Assembly (NCBI RefSeq): GCF_020551945.1
Contig: NZ_JAJBZH010000001.1
Location: 500,108 to 564,107, forward strand
Reading direction: 5' to 3'
Origin: Cellulosimicrobium marinum
GTDB lineage: Bacteria > Actinomycetota > Actinomycetes > Actinomycetales > Cellulomonadaceae
Length of the DNA: 64,000 bases
The notes under the pieces were generated by a model, which worked only from the letters and a program-made list of their open reading frames with translations, was not told where the DNA came from and did not search any database. The number at the start of each line of letters is the position of its first letter. Position 1 is the first letter of the stretch. Position numbers and translations under genes: made by a program. Shown here piece after piece: positions 37,026 to 48,200 of the stretch.

Positions 37026-37474
37026 GCATCGAGGTCAACAACGAGACCGACGCCCAGGTCGACGAGGCCGAGTTCGCGGCGCTGGGCCGCTACGTGCTCG
37101 ACGCGATGCGCGTGCACCCGCAGAGCGAGCTGTCGATCCTCTTCGTCGACACCGACGTGATGACGGAGCTGCACGTGCGGTGGATGGGCGAGCCCGGACC
37201 GACGGACGTGCTCTCGTTCCCCATGGACGAGCTGCGCCCCGGGCGCGACGGCGAGGTGTCCGGCCCGGGCCAGCTGGGCGACGTCGTGCTGTGCCCGGAG
37301 GTCGCCGCTCAGCAGGCGCGCGCTGCGGGCCACTCCACGGTCGAGGAGATGCTCCTCCTCACGACGCACGGCATCCTCCACCTGCTCGGGTACGACCACG
37401 TGGAGCCGGAGGAGGAGAAGGAGATGTTCGCGCTGCAGCGCAAGCTCCTCCTGACGTTCCTCGCGAGCCGGTGA
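37022..37474 (+). CDS. ybeY: Endoribonuclease YbeY
   Basis: A 150-residue metalloenzyme required for 16S rRNA 3'-end maturation and ribosome quality control. The zinc site is [11 protein letters not shown] (about 116-126), with the conserved DVLSFPM strand near residue 61. The start overlaps phoH by 4 nt and the stop overlaps the next gene (GTGA), so it is translationally coupled on both sides. Length is typical. Confidence 0.96.
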   Translation: MSIEVNNETDAQVDEAEFAALGRYVLDAMRVHPQSELSILFVDTDVMTELHVRWMGEPGPTDVLSFPMDELRPGRDGEVSGPGQLGDVVLCPEVAAQQARAAGHSTVEEMLLLTTHGILHLLGYDHVEPEEEKEMFALQRKLLLTFLASR

Positions 37475-38850
37475 GCGGCGAGCCGGTCGCGCTGCTCGCG
37501 GCGCTCACGCTCGTGGCGCTCGTCCTCGCGGCGGCCCTGAGCGCGGGGGAGGCCGCGGTGCTGCGGGTGACGCGTGCCGCGGTGCTGCAGGCCGTCGGCG
37601 GCCGGGGCGCGCCCGAGCGGGGGACGGAGCGCGACCACGAGGCCGAGCGGCGTGCCGACCCGCAGGCGCCGGGGCCGCGTCGCGCGCTCGCGCTCCTCGC
37701 GGACCCGGCCGCGACGGCCCGGTCCGTCGGGTTCGTGCGGGTCGTCGCGGAGATCGTCGCGATCACGTGCCTCACGCTGCTCGTCGCCGCGTGGCTCGAG
37801 CCGTGGTGGCAGATCCTGCTCGTCGCGCTCGCCCTGAGCGTCGTGGTGGGCCTCGTCGTCGTGCGGGTCAGCCCGCGCTCGCTGGGCCGGCGGCACGCCG
37901 TGCGCGTCCTGCTGGCCCTCGCGGGGCTGATGACCGCGGTGGTCGGCGCCACCCGGTGGCTCACGCGGCTGGCACCCGCCCCCGACGCGGGGGCGCACGA
38001 GCGCGAGCTGCAGGACATGGTGGACCGGGTGAACGAGTCCCGGGTCATCGAGGAGGAGGAGCGCGAGCTCATCCGGTCCGTCTTCGAGCTCGGCAGCACG
38101 CTCACGCGCGAGGTGATGGTGCCGCGGACCGACATGGTGACGACGTCGCGCGACGTCCCGCTGCGCAAGGTGCTCAGCCTGTTCCTGCGCTCGGGCTTCT
38201 CCCGCGTCCCGGTGACGGGCGTGTCCGCGGACGACCTCGTCGGCGTCGCGTACTTCAAGGACGTGGTCCGGGTGCTGCAGGGCGCCACGGACCCGGACCT
38301 GCCCGTGGGCGGCGTCGCCCGCCCCGCCGTGTTCGTGCCCGAGTCCAAGCCGGTCGACGACCTGCTGCGCGAGATGCAGGCGTCGATGTCGCACATCGCG
38401 ATGGTCGTCGACGAGTACGGCGGCATCGCGGGGCTCGTGACGATCGAGGACGCGCTCGAGGAGATCGTCGGCGAGCTCACCGACGAGCACGACCGTCCGG
38501 AGCCCGAGGTGGAGGACGTCGGCGACGGGCGCCTGCGCGTCCCCGCGCGTCTCGGCGTCGACGAGCTCGGCGAGCTCTTCGACCTCGACCTCGACGACGA
38601 CGACGTCGACACCGCCGGCGGGCTGCTCGCCAAGGCGCTCGGCAAGGTCCCGCTGCCCGGGTCGTCTGCGCAGGTGCACGGGCTGCGGCTCGAGGCGGAC
38701 CGCGTGCAGGGCCGCCGCAAGCAGCTCGCCACCCTCCTCGTGGGTCGTGCCGCCGCCGAGGACGACGCGCCGGACCGCGGTCCGTCCCGGTCCGCCGGGC
38801 GCGCACCGACCACCGACCCCGCCCTCCCGACCGTGAAGGACCCCCCATGA
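37471..38850 (+). CDS. CorC/HlyC-family membrane protein with CBS domains
   Basis: A 459-residue protein. A DUF21/CNNM transmembrane domain (about 1-185, four spans) with an inserted charged segment near 50-70 is followed by an acidic linker, a CBS-domain pair (about 205-335; [18 protein letters not shown] and [26 protein letters not shown]) and a CorC_HlyC domain (about 350-425). Relatives are linked to Mg2+/Co2+ efflux. Despite frequent 'hemolysin' labels, transport regulation is more likely. The GTG overlaps ybeY and the stop overlaps era. Confidence 0.93.
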   Translation: MSGEPVALLAALTLVALVLAAALSAGEAAVLRVTRAAVLQAVGGRGAPERGTERDHEAERRADPQAPGPRRALALLADPAATARSVGFVRVVAEIVAITCLTLLVAAWLEPWWQILLVALALSVVVGLVVVRVSPRSLGRRHAVRVLLALAGLMTAVVGATRWLTRLAPAPDAGAHERELQDMVDRVNESRVIEEEERELIRSVFELGSTLTREVMVPRTDMVTTSRDVPLRKVLSLFLRSGFSRVPVTGVSADDLVGVAYFKDVVRVLQGATDPDLPVGGVARPAVFVPESKPVDDLLREMQASMSHIAMVVDEYGGIAGLVTIEDALEEIVGELTDEHDRPEPEVEDVGDGRLRVPARLGVDELGELFDLDLDDDDVDTAGGLLAKALGKVPLPGSSAQVHGLRLEADRVQGRRKQLATLLVGRAAAEDDAPDRGPSRSAGRAPTTDPALPTVKDPP

Positions 38851-39797
38851 GCACCACCCCACCGGAGCACCGTTCCGGGTTCGCCTGCTTCGTGGGGCGA
38901 CCCAACGCGGGCAAGTCGACCCTGACCAACGCGCTCGTCGGGCAGAAGGTCGCCATCACGTCGGGCCGGCCTCAGACGACGCGCCACACCGTCCGCGGGA
39001 TCGTGCACCGCCCGGACGCCCAGCTCGTCCTCGTCGACACGCCGGGTCTGCACCGTCCCCGCACGCTCCTGGGCGAGCGCCTCAACGACCTCGTGCGCGA
39101 CACGCTCACCGAGGTCGACGTCGTCGCGTTCTGCCTGCCCGCCGACCAGAAGATCGGGCCGGGCGACCGGTTCATCGCGAACGAGCTCGCGGAGGTCCGG
39201 CGCGGGCGGCGCCGCACGCCGGTCGTCGCCGTCGTGACCAAGGCAGACCTCGTGGACCGCGGCACCCTCGCCGCGCACCTCCTGGCCGTGGACCGGCTCG
39301 GCGAGCAGGCGGGCGGCTGGGCGGACATCGTCCCGGTGTCCGCGCAGGACGGCTACCAGGTCGACGTGCTCACCGACGTGCTCGTCCAGCACCTGCCCGA
39401 GGGCCCCGAGCTCTACCCGGGCGGGGAGCTCACCGACGAGCCGGAGGCCGTCATGGTCGCCGAGCTCGTGCGCGAGGCGGCGCTCGAGGGCGTGCGCGAC
39501 GAGTTGCCTCACTCCCTCGCGGTGCAGGTGGAGGAGATCGTCCCGCGCGAGGGGTCCGGCGACGAGAAGACCGGGCGACCGCCCCTGCTCGACGTGCGCG
39601 TGAACCTCTACGTCGAGCGGGACAGCCAGAAGGCCATCGTCATCGGCCGCGGCGGTGCGCGCCTGCGCGACGTCGGGACCCGCGCCCGCCGCGGTATCGA
39701 GGCGCTGCTCGGCACGCGCGTCTACCTCGACCTGCACGTCAAGGTCGCCAAGGACTGGCAGCGCGACCCGAAGCAGCTGCACCGCCTCGGGTTCTAG
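38847..39797 (+). CDS. era: GTPase Era
   Basis: A 316-residue ribosome-assembly GTPase. G1 is GRPNAGKS (about 17-24), G2 TTRHTVRG, G3 DTPG, G4 TKAD. The C-terminal KH domain contains VIGRGGARLRDVGTRARRGIEALLG, which binds the 3' end of 16S rRNA, in keeping with the YbeY/PhoH neighbours that process the same region. It overlaps the CorC gene by ATGA, so phoH-ybeY-corC-era form one compact operon. The final PKQLHRLGF is typical. Confidence 0.97.
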   Translation: MSTTPPEHRSGFACFVGRPNAGKSTLTNALVGQKVAITSGRPQTTRHTVRGIVHRPDAQLVLVDTPGLHRPRTLLGERLNDLVRDTLTEVDVVAFCLPADQKIGPGDRFIANELAEVRRGRRRTPVVAVVTKADLVDRGTLAAHLLAVDRLGEQAGGWADIVPVSAQDGYQVDVLTDVLVQHLPEGPELYPGGELTDEPEAVMVAELVREAALEGVRDELPHSLAVQVEEIVPREGSGDEKTGRPPLLDVRVNLYVERDSQKAIVIGRGGARLRDVGTRARRGIEALLGTRVYLDLHVKVAKDWQRDPKQLHRLGF

Positions 39798-39806
39798 GCC
39801 ACGGCG

Positions 39807-39812
39807 TACGAT
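39807..39812 (+). promoter_or_regulatory. -10 box of the alpha/beta hydrolase gene
   Basis: TACGAT, 6 nt before the GTG at 39819, directly after the era stop; no Shine-Dalgarno. Confidence 0.55.
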
Positions 39813-39818
39813 TCCCCG

Positions 39819-41393
39819 GTGATCTTCCGGACCGCAGCGACGACGGCCGCCCTCGCGATCGTGCTCGCGGTCCTCGGCGCGGTGACGGGACCGCAGTGGG
39901 AACCGGTGCCCGTGGACGAGCACCTCGAGCCCGCGACGTCGGACACGACGATCGGGGGACAGCCCCCGGGCGGCGCCGCGGGGGTCGGCACCTACGACGT
40001 GCGCGAGACGGACGTGACCGTCCGTCTCGACGGCACGACGGTCGACGGGATCCTGCGGGAGCCCGTCGGCGCGGAGGGCGACCGGCCCGGCGTCGTGTTC
40101 GTGCACGGTGCGGGCACGGGAGACGCGGACGTGGCGTTCGTCGACGTCGCGACCGACCTCGCGAGCGCCGGGGTCGTGACGCTCGTCCCGGACAAGCGTC
40201 TCGACACCTACACGACGCGGCACCGCGACTACGAGGCCATGGCCCGCGACTACGCGCACTCCGTCGACCTCCTGCGCGCTCGCCCCGGCGTCGACCCGGC
40301 CGGCGTCGGGCTCTACGGCGAGTCCGAGGGCACGTGGATCGTGCCCGTGATGGCCGCCGCGGACCCGCGCGTGGCGTTCTCCGTCCTCGTGTCGGCACCC
40401 GTCGTCCCGCCGCGCGAGCAGGCGGCCTTCGCCGTCGACAGCTACCTGCGCAACACCGACGTGCCGCACGGGGTGTTCCGCGCCATCCCCCGCGCCGTGG
40501 GCATGGCGATCCCCGGGGGCGGCTTCGAGTACGCCGACTTCGACGTCGATCCCTTCCTCCAGGAGCTCACCCAGCCGGTGCTCGTCGTCTACGGCACGGC
40601 CGACCCGTCGATGCCCGTCGAGCAGGGCGCCGTCCAGGTCCTCGACGCGACGGCCGACCAGCCCGGCGCCGGCACCACCGTCCGCTACTACCAGGACGCC
40701 AACCACGGGATCAAGATCGACGACGTCCTCGTCCCCGACTTCCCCCGCGACACGGCCGCCTGGATCACCTCGCTCCCCGCGAGCGCCGACGCCGCCCCGC
40801 AGGTCGCAGGTGCCGTGCCGGACCAGCAGTACCTCGCCGGACCCGTCCCCACGCCGCGGTGGCTCGGCAACGGCGACCTCTTCGTCGGACTCGTCCTCGG
40901 TGCGGTCGCGCTGCTCGTCCTGGGCCCGCTCGTGCGCCTCGCCGTGGTGCTCGTCGACCGCCTGCGACGCGTCTCCGGACGCCCGACGACGCGCGCCACC
41001 GGCCTCGCCCCGGGGGTCCGGGGTCCGCTCACCGGGCTCGGCGCCGGGGCGGTCGCGACCACGGTCGCGCTCGTCGCCTACCTCGTCGCCGTCGCCCGCC
41101 TCGCCCTCGACTACGAGAAGGACGCGTGGGTCGTGCAGGGCGGGTGGGTCGCCGTCCGCCTCGTCGGTCTCGCCACGCTCGTCGCCGCGGCGCTGCTCCT
41201 CAACCGTGCGGCCGAGGTGCGCGCCCACCGGCGGGCGTTCGCGGCCGACGGGGACCCGGCGCCCGCGGGCGGGCACGTCCCTCGTGTCGCGTCGGGCGTG
41301 TCGGCGCGCGCGATGGTGTGGTGCGTCGTGGTGGGGGCGACGGTGCTGCTCCTCGTGCTCGCCTACTGGGGCGTCTACCAGCTCGGCATCTGA
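39819..41393 (+). CDS. Exported or membrane-bound alpha/beta hydrolase with C-terminal membrane spans
   Basis: A 524-residue protein. An N-terminal hydrophobic segment (about 5-25; signal or anchor) leads to an alpha/beta hydrolase domain (about 60-325) with the nucleophile elbow LYGESEGTW (Ser near 169), an acidic strand VVYGTADPSMP and the His in DANHGIK. Its relation is to peptidase S9/dienelactone-hydrolase types. The C-terminal third holds four hydrophobic spans. Such a fusion of an outward hydrolase with a membrane bundle is not a standard architecture I recognise. Substrate unknown. Leaderless from TACGAT at 39807. Confidence 0.85.
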   Translation: MIFRTAATTAALAIVLAVLGAVTGPQWEPVPVDEHLEPATSDTTIGGQPPGGAAGVGTYDVRETDVTVRLDGTTVDGILREPVGAEGDRPGVVFVHGAGTGDADVAFVDVATDLASAGVVTLVPDKRLDTYTTRHRDYEAMARDYAHSVDLLRARPGVDPAGVGLYGESEGTWIVPVMAAADPRVAFSVLVSAPVVPPREQAAFAVDSYLRNTDVPHGVFRAIPRAVGMAIPGGGFEYADFDVDPFLQELTQPVLVVYGTADPSMPVEQGAVQVLDATADQPGAGTTVRYYQDANHGIKIDDVLVPDFPRDTAAWITSLPASADAAPQVAGAVPDQQYLAGPVPTPRWLGNGDLFVGLVLGAVALLVLGPLVRLAVVLVDRLRRVSGRPTTRATGLAPGVRGPLTGLGAGAVATTVALVAYLVAVARLALDYEKDAWVVQGGWVAVRLVGLATLVAAALLLNRAAEVRAHRRAFAADGDPAPAGGHVPRVASGVSARAMVWCVVVGATVLLLVLAYWGVYQLGI

Positions 41394-41431
41394 CCTCCGG
41401 TAGCGGGGCGGCGGGACGGGCCGCGCCTGCC

Positions 41432-41437
41432 TACAGT
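41432..41437 (+). promoter_or_regulatory. -10 box of the PQQ-repeat protein gene
   Basis: TACAGT, 6 nt before GTG 41444. Confidence 0.5.
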
Positions 41438-41443
41438 GGAGGG

Positions 41444-42877
41444 GTGGTGAGGCGTCGGCGGCCTGCGTCCGACGCGACGGCTCGCGCCCGGTCGTCCGCG
41501 ACCGTGGACGCGCGCGCCGCGTCGGGGGAGCGGCTGCGCTTCGAGCTGGTGGAGGACGACGACGGCGACGACCTCCACGACGTGCGGCCGGAGTCCGGTC
41601 CGGTCTCTCGTGGCGGTCACGGGGTGCGACGACCCGGCCGCGTCGGGCTCGCGCTCGTCGTCGCCGCCGGGCTCGCGCTGGGCGCGTCGGCGGCGGTGAC
41701 GGCCGTGCTCGACGGCTCCCGGCAGCAGGACGTGCGGACCCTCGCGGGCGGTCTGGAGCCCTTGCGGGAGGCGCCGGTCGAGCGCTGGTCCGTCGCCCTC
41801 GACCCCGCCGCCGGCCTCGTCGCCGCGCCGGACGCGGTCGTGACCGTCGACGACCGCCTCACGGCCTACGCCGTGGAGGACGGGGAGGCGCTGTGGCGCT
41901 CGGAGGCGCTCGGTGTGGCGAGCGGCTGCCTGCCCCGTGCGGGCGACCCCGCGCGCGACGTCGTCGTCTGCGTGGTGCCGCAGGGGGAGGGCGGCGTGCT
42001 CCTCACGACGCTCGACTCGAGGACCGGGGAGGTCGTCGGGGAGCGGGTCGCTCAGGCCGCGCCGCGCGCGGTCGCGCTCGTCGGGTCGTCCGACGTCGTC
42101 CGGGCGCACCTCGTCGGCGCGGACGTGGTCGTCGTGCGCGAGGACGCGGCGTCGGGCCGCGTGCGCTGGCAGCACCGGGTGGAGCGGCGGAGGCTCGACG
42201 GGCTCGTGCAGCCCCGCCTCGCCGGGGTCCGGCTGGAGGCCGGGCGCGGTGTGGTGTCCGTCACGGCGCCGGGTGCCGTCGCGACGTTCACCGAGGACGG
42301 GCGCGCGCTGGAGGAGGGCGAGGTCTGGAGCATCGCCCGCCTGCCCGACGGTCGCTACGCGGGCAACGAGTACGGGCGGGGAACCGCGTCGGTGTACACC
42401 GCGGACGGCGACGAGGCGTTCCGCGTGCGCGGCCGCTTCCTCGACACGGCGCTGAGCGACGGCTCCGTCCCCGGCGTGCTCGTCGTCAACTCGTTCGGCG
42501 GCGTGTCCGGCGTGGACGCGGCGACCGGCGCGGTCCGGTGGTCGCTCGAGGGCGTGGGCTACCACGCGGAGGCGAGGGTCGACGGGGTCGTGGTCCTGGG
42601 GACCGGTCGCGCGCTGCACGGTGTCGCGGTGGAGTCGGGCGAGCGGCTGTGGGACGTGGACCTGCCCGAGCGGGGGTCGTGGCCCACGCTCACCGACGGG
42701 CACGCGGTGATCGTGTCCGACGACGAGCGCACCGGCGGGCAGGATCTCGTCGCGATCGCGCTGGAGGACGGGTCGGTGCGCTGGCGCTGGGAGGTCCCCG
42801 ACGACGCCTACCGGGTCGTGCCGGCGGACGGGCGCCTGCTCGTCCTCACCGGCGACCGGCTCGCCGCCGTCTGGTGA
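41444..42877 (+). CDS. Membrane-anchored PQQ-like beta-propeller protein
   Basis: A 477-residue protein. A basic, disordered cytoplasmic N-terminus (1-60) is followed by one span (about 67-88; VGLALVVAAGLALGASAAV) and an extracytoplasmic beta-propeller made of PQQ-type blades such as LTAYAVEDGEALWRSEAL, VDAATGAVRWSLEG and VAVESGERLWDVDLP. The fold resembles BamB/pyrroloquinoline-quinone repeats but no enzymatic residues are seen, so a scaffolding role is likely. Two adjacent GTGs (41444, 41447) are possible starts. Function unknown. Confidence 0.85.
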   Translation: MVRRRRPASDATARARSSATVDARAASGERLRFELVEDDDGDDLHDVRPESGPVSRGGHGVRRPGRVGLALVVAAGLALGASAAVTAVLDGSRQQDVRTLAGGLEPLREAPVERWSVALDPAAGLVAAPDAVVTVDDRLTAYAVEDGEALWRSEALGVASGCLPRAGDPARDVVVCVVPQGEGGVLLTTLDSRTGEVVGERVAQAAPRAVALVGSSDVVRAHLVGADVVVVREDAASGRVRWQHRVERRRLDGLVQPRLAGVRLEAGRGVVSVTAPGAVATFTEDGRALEEGEVWSIARLPDGRYAGNEYGRGTASVYTADGDEAFRVRGRFLDTALSDGSVPGVLVVNSFGGVSGVDAATGAVRWSLEGVGYHAEARVDGVVVLGTGRALHGVAVESGERLWDVDLPERGSWPTLTDGHAVIVSDDERTGGQDLVAIALEDGSVRWRWEVPDDAYRVVPADGRLLVLTGDRLAAVW

Positions 42878-42988
42878 GACGGCAGCGTGGCCGCTTGAGC
42901 CGCACAGGATGAACCGGTAGAAACGGTCGGGGCCGTCCGGCCCGGCGCGCGTGCGCACCGCACCGCGCGACACCGTAGGGAGCCCACG

Positions 42989-45004
42989 ATGACCAACGAG
43001 AGCGGAGCGGTGGAGACGCCGCAGACCTCCGATCCCGGTGCTTCCGGCGAGACGCCCGTCGCGTCCGCCGGCGGCGCAGCGGCCGCTCGACCCGACCCCG
43101 AGCCCGCGGGGGAGGCGACGGCGTCCGGTCCGGGTTCGTCCTCGCCGTTCGCCGGCATCCCGGTGAGCGACTACGTCCGGGACGGCGTCGCCGCCGTGCT
43201 GCTGCTCGTCTCGTTCGCCCTGCCGTGGGACGTCGCGCACCGGGCGTCGGACAAGGTCGAGGTCGTCCTCCTGACGATCCTGTCGCTCCTGTCGCTGGCG
43301 CTGCCGTACCTCGCGCGCACGGGCGTGCTCCCGCCCACCTGGACGGTGCACACGACCCGGCAGGTGCGCCTCCTCGCGAACGCGCCCTACGTGCTGCTCG
43401 TGGCCGTCTACGTCGTCGTCGACGTCGTGGGCGGCGGCGACCTGTCGGACGGCTGGGGCGGCGTCGGCTCGGCCGTGGCGCTGGGCCTCGCCGGTGCGCT
43501 GCTCGCGGCGCAGCCGCGACAGAGCGAACTCGGCCCGCAGGACCTCGACCGGTCCGTCACGGACCAGTGGTTGCGGGTCCTGCTGGTCCTGTCGGGTGTG
43601 CTCGTGGTGGGCGCGGCCCTCACGATCGTCCTCACCGTGCTCGGCGCGGACGGGATCACCGCCTTCGACGTGATCGACGTGATCGCCGGCGGTGCGTTCG
43701 TCGTCGTCCTCGCGGGCCTGCCCGTGCTCGCGACGTGGCGCCGTGCCGAGGCGGGGCGGCTCACGCTCGTCGGCCTCGGCGTCATCCTCGCCGCCGCCTT
43801 CGTCCTCGGCTCGGGCAACGACGGGCTGCTGCTCCTCGAGGGGACGCACATCGGACGCTTCGGGCTGGTCCTCGTCCCCGCGCTGGCCGCGGTGGCGTCC
43901 TCGCCCGCGGTGCACCGCGCGATGACCCCGGTCCCGGCGGTCGACGCCTGGGTGTCCGTCGCGGTGCGCGGGCTGGACCTCCTCGTGGTCGTCGGGGCGT
44001 TCGTCGCCGTGCACGGCGTGCTCGAGCTCGCGGACGGGATGCGGGGCGTCCACCTCGTGCTGGCGATCGTCGTCGGCCTCCTGGTGGTCGGGGTCGCGCT
44101 CGTCGCACGCCGCGCCCTCGCGCGGGACTCGGCAGCGGGTCGGCCGCTGGCGCTCGGAGCCGCGGGCGTCGTCGCGGTCCTGGGGATCGTGCTGCTCGTC
44201 GTGACGTCCAGCCAGGTGCCGTACGGCGGCGCCGTGGAGAACCTGCTGCTCGCGTTCGGCCTGCCGCTGCTCGTCGTCGGCGCCCTCACCGTCCCGCGCG
44301 AGGTGCGGGACTACTTCGCCGAGCACCGCCCCGTCCCGGCGCAGGAGGGGCAGGACACCTCCCGCGCCTACGTGTGGCAGCCCCCGGCGCCGAAGCCGCA
44401 GCGTCCCGCCCCCGCCCCGGCACCCGAGCCCGGCACGGCGGGCACGTGGTCGGACGCGCCCGGCGCGGACCGGCCGACGCAGGTCGTGCCCGTGCAGAAC
44501 CTCGAGCCGGAGCGCAGCGGCTACGCGGCGCGGCCGGGGCTCACCCCCGTGGACGCGCAGACCACCGCGGTCATGCCGGCCTACACCGAGGAGCCGCAGA
44601 ACTCTCCGGGCCAGGCGGCCCAGGAGGGCTACCCGGCGACCGGCCCGCACGCCGCGTACGCACCCCAGCAGGCGCCCGGCCAGTCCGCCCAGCAGGGGTA
44701 CGGCGCAGCCCAGCAGGGGTACGGGGCCCAGCAGGGCTACGGGGCCCAGCAGGGCTACGGGCAGGAGAATTACGGCGGGCACGGGTACTCCGCGCCGGCG
44801 TTCGAGCCCGCGCAGCCGCAGTTCACGCCGCAGCAGGCGCTGGACCCGGCGACGCCGCTCGAGGTCCTGGCACAGATCGTGCAGGACGCGCCGCACCTGC
44901 GCCCCCAGGTCGCGGCGAACCCGTCCACCTACCCGGCTCTGCTCGAGTGGCTGGGGAACCTGGGCGACCCGGCCGTCGACGCCGCGCTGCGCTCGCGCCG
45001 CTGA
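42989..45004 (+). CDS. Large membrane protein with glutamine/tyrosine-rich linker and C-terminal variant leucine-rich repeat
   Basis: A 671-residue protein. A disordered N-terminus (1-55) leads to about 10 hydrophobic spans (about 60-440; DYVRDGVAAVLLLVSFALPW opens the membrane part), then a cytoplasmic linker (about 450-610) with AQQGYG repeats. A C-terminal helical segment (LDPATPLEVLAQIVQDAPHL, then RPQVAANPSTYPALLEWLG) matches the variant leucine-rich repeat found in several actinobacterial membrane proteins. No transport or enzymatic motif is seen; function unknown. Its stop is followed by an 18-bp perfect hairpin. Confidence 0.83.
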   Translation: MTNESGAVETPQTSDPGASGETPVASAGGAAAARPDPEPAGEATASGPGSSSPFAGIPVSDYVRDGVAAVLLLVSFALPWDVAHRASDKVEVVLLTILSLLSLALPYLARTGVLPPTWTVHTTRQVRLLANAPYVLLVAVYVVVDVVGGGDLSDGWGGVGSAVALGLAGALLAAQPRQSELGPQDLDRSVTDQWLRVLLVLSGVLVVGAALTIVLTVLGADGITAFDVIDVIAGGAFVVVLAGLPVLATWRRAEAGRLTLVGLGVILAAAFVLGSGNDGLLLLEGTHIGRFGLVLVPALAAVASSPAVHRAMTPVPAVDAWVSVAVRGLDLLVVVGAFVAVHGVLELADGMRGVHLVLAIVVGLLVVGVALVARRALARDSAAGRPLALGAAGVVAVLGIVLLVVTSSQVPYGGAVENLLLAFGLPLLVVGALTVPREVRDYFAEHRPVPAQEGQDTSRAYVWQPPAPKPQRPAPAPAPEPGTAGTWSDAPGADRPTQVVPVQNLEPERSGYAARPGLTPVDAQTTAVMPAYTEEPQNSPGQAAQEGYPATGPHAAYAPQQAPGQSAQQGYGAAQQGYGAQQGYGAQQGYGQENYGGHGYSAPAFEPAQPQFTPQQALDPATPLEVLAQIVQDAPHLRPQVAANPSTYPALLEWLGNLGDPAVDAALRSRR

Positions 45005-45019
45005 CCGGACCGCGCCGAG

Positions 45020-45059
45020 CCCGGCCCGGCCCGGGGAACGCTCCCCGGGCCGGGCCGGG
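45020..45059. terminator. Perfect 18-bp stem-loop upstream of leuA
   Basis: Arms 45020-45037 and 45042-45059 of repeated CCGGC/GCCGG with a 4-nt loop. It follows the large membrane-protein gene by 15 nt and separates it from the leuA promoter. Confidence 0.88.
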
Positions 45060-45133
45060 CCGGGTCGGGTCGGGTCTGGCCGGTGCGGTGAGGCCGCCGG
45101 GTGGACGTCCGCGACGCACACCGGGGCCCGGGG

Positions 45134-45139
45134 TACAGT
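45134..45139 (+). promoter_or_regulatory. -10 box of the leuA leader
   Basis: TACAGT, 6 nt before the GTG of the leader peptide, so the leader peptide is itself leaderless. Confidence 0.55.
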
Positions 45140-45145
45140 GGCACC

Positions 45146-47042
<1,897 letters not shown>

Positions 47043-47178
47043 CGACGTCTCGCCGCCCCCGGCGACGCACTTGTAGGGCGGTTGCCCGCTAACCCCGTCA
47101 GGGCGTGACGTACCACGGATGCCGGGCCCCTCCGAAGGCCGGTCGCCGGTGCGACGGCGTGTGGTGACGGTCCACGAA

Positions 47179-47281
47179 GGCGGGGTCGGGGGCGAGGCGA
47201 CGGGTCGTGGTGGGTCTGGCGGGAGCGGCCGAGGAACGAGGCCGCGGATGGTAGACCCGCCGCCTCGCCCCCGACCCCGCC
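47179..47281 (+). ncRNA. Candidate structured RNA or terminator hairpin between leuA and recO
   Basis: Perfectly paired arms of 21 nt (47179-47199/47261-47281) enclose a second stem GGGTCT/AGACCC and an inner GCGGCC/GGCCGC stem. This could be a bidirectional terminator-like structure, an mRNA 3' end stabiliser or an uncharacterised RNA; no known family is recognised. Confidence 0.45.
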
Positions 47282-47399
47282 GTCCTGGCCCGCCGCCCCG
47301 CCCCCCGGACCCCCGCTGTCCTGGCCCGCTGCCCCAATCCCGCCGCCCAGCCCCAACCCCACCGACCCACGCCCGTCCCCGCCCGTGGGCGGCATGCGG

Positions 47400-47405
47400 G
47401 ACAAT
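47400..47405 (+). promoter_or_regulatory. -10 box of leaderless recO
   Basis: GACAAT, 6 nt before GTG 47412. The same GACAAT hexamer with a similar gap precedes dusB. Confidence 0.5.
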
Positions 47406-47411
47406 GGCGGC

Positions 47412-48200
47412 GTGGTCCTCTACCGAGACGACGCGATCGTCCTGCGCACCCAGAAGCTGGGCGAGGCGGACCGCATCGTCACCCTGCTGACGCGTGAGCA
47501 CGGGAAGGTGCGTGCCGTCGCGAAGGGGGTGCGGCGCACGTCGTCCCGGTTCGGTGCGCGTCTGGAGCCGTTCATGGTGGTCGACGTGCAGCTCCACGCG
47601 GGCCGGTCGCTCGACACGGTGACGCAGGCGGAGACGGTGGGGCCGTACGCGCGCCGGATCTGCGAGGACTACGCGCTCTACACGGCGGGCACGGTGATGC
47701 TGGAGACGGCGGAGCGGCTCGTCGCGGACGAGCGGGAGCCGGCGGTGCAGCAGTACTGGCTGCTCGCGGGGGGGTTGCGGGCGCTGTCGGAGCGGGCGCA
47801 CTCCTCGACCCTGGTGCTGGACTCCTACCTGCTGCGCGCGCTGGCTGTGGCGGGGTGGGCGCCGTCGTTCACGGACTGCGCGCGGTGCGGGCAGCCGGGA
47901 CCGCACCGCGCGTTCGCCGTGGCCCAGGGGGGCGCGGTCTGCTCGCGGTGCCGCCCGCCGGGTTCGACGTCGCCCGCGCCCGAGACCTTCGCGCTCCTCG
48001 CCGCGCTCCTGGCGGGGGAGTGGGACGTCGCCGAGGCGTCGGACGCGCGGCACCGCAAGGAGGCGAGCGGCCTCGTCGCCGCCTACGGTCAATATCACCT
48101 GGAGAGAACGTTGCGATCACTGCGCATGGTGGAGCGGGACGACGCCCACGTCGAGGGGCGGCACGCCGGTGCCGGGTCCGCGGCCGGGGTCGACGCCTGA
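47412..48200 (+). CDS. recO: DNA repair protein RecO
   Basis: A 262-residue recombination mediator that, with RecR, loads RecA on SSB-covered single-stranded DNA. The OB-fold N-terminus reads [21 protein letters not shown], diagnostic for actinobacterial RecO, followed by the helical domain and a zinc-binding pair of CxxC motifs (CARCGQP, CSRCRP). The GTG at 47412 is chosen because it matches the family N-terminus and the 6-nt gap to GACAAT. uppS begins at the last base of the stop (TGATG), so the two are coupled. Confidence 0.95.
   Translation: MVLYRDDAIVLRTQKLGEADRIVTLLTREHGKVRAVAKGVRRTSSRFGARLEPFMVVDVQLHAGRSLDTVTQAETVGPYARRICEDYALYTAGTVMLETAERLVADEREPAVQQYWLLAGGLRALSERAHSSTLVLDSYLLRALAVAGWAPSFTDCARCGQPGPHRAFAVAQGGAVCSRCRPPGSTSPAPETFALLAALLAGEWDVAEASDARHRKEASGLVAAYGQYHLERTLRSLRMVERDDAHVEGRHAGAGSAAGVDA

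Larger units (their letters stand above)
47043..47411. other. 369-nt intergenic region with a large hairpin and a C-rich strand
   Basis: No gene is seen. Three things are present: a 21-bp perfect inverted repeat (47179-47199 with 47261-47281) enclosing further small stems; a strongly C-rich, G-poor top strand from about 47270 to 47385; and an 18-nt imperfect direct repeat (47282-47299 and 47318-47335). A GACAAT -10 for recO ends the region. Confidence 0.75.

Noticed and set aside
37359-41276. 1305-codon minus-strand open frame opposite corC, era and the hydrolase
   Set aside because: Antisense shadow of GC-rich coding sequence; no family motif, while the plus strand has complete conserved genes.
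47385-47411. Upstream in-frame ATG starts for recO (47385, 47394)
   Set aside because: They precede the -10-like GACAAT and lack a Shine-Dalgarno; family proteins begin at the GTG.
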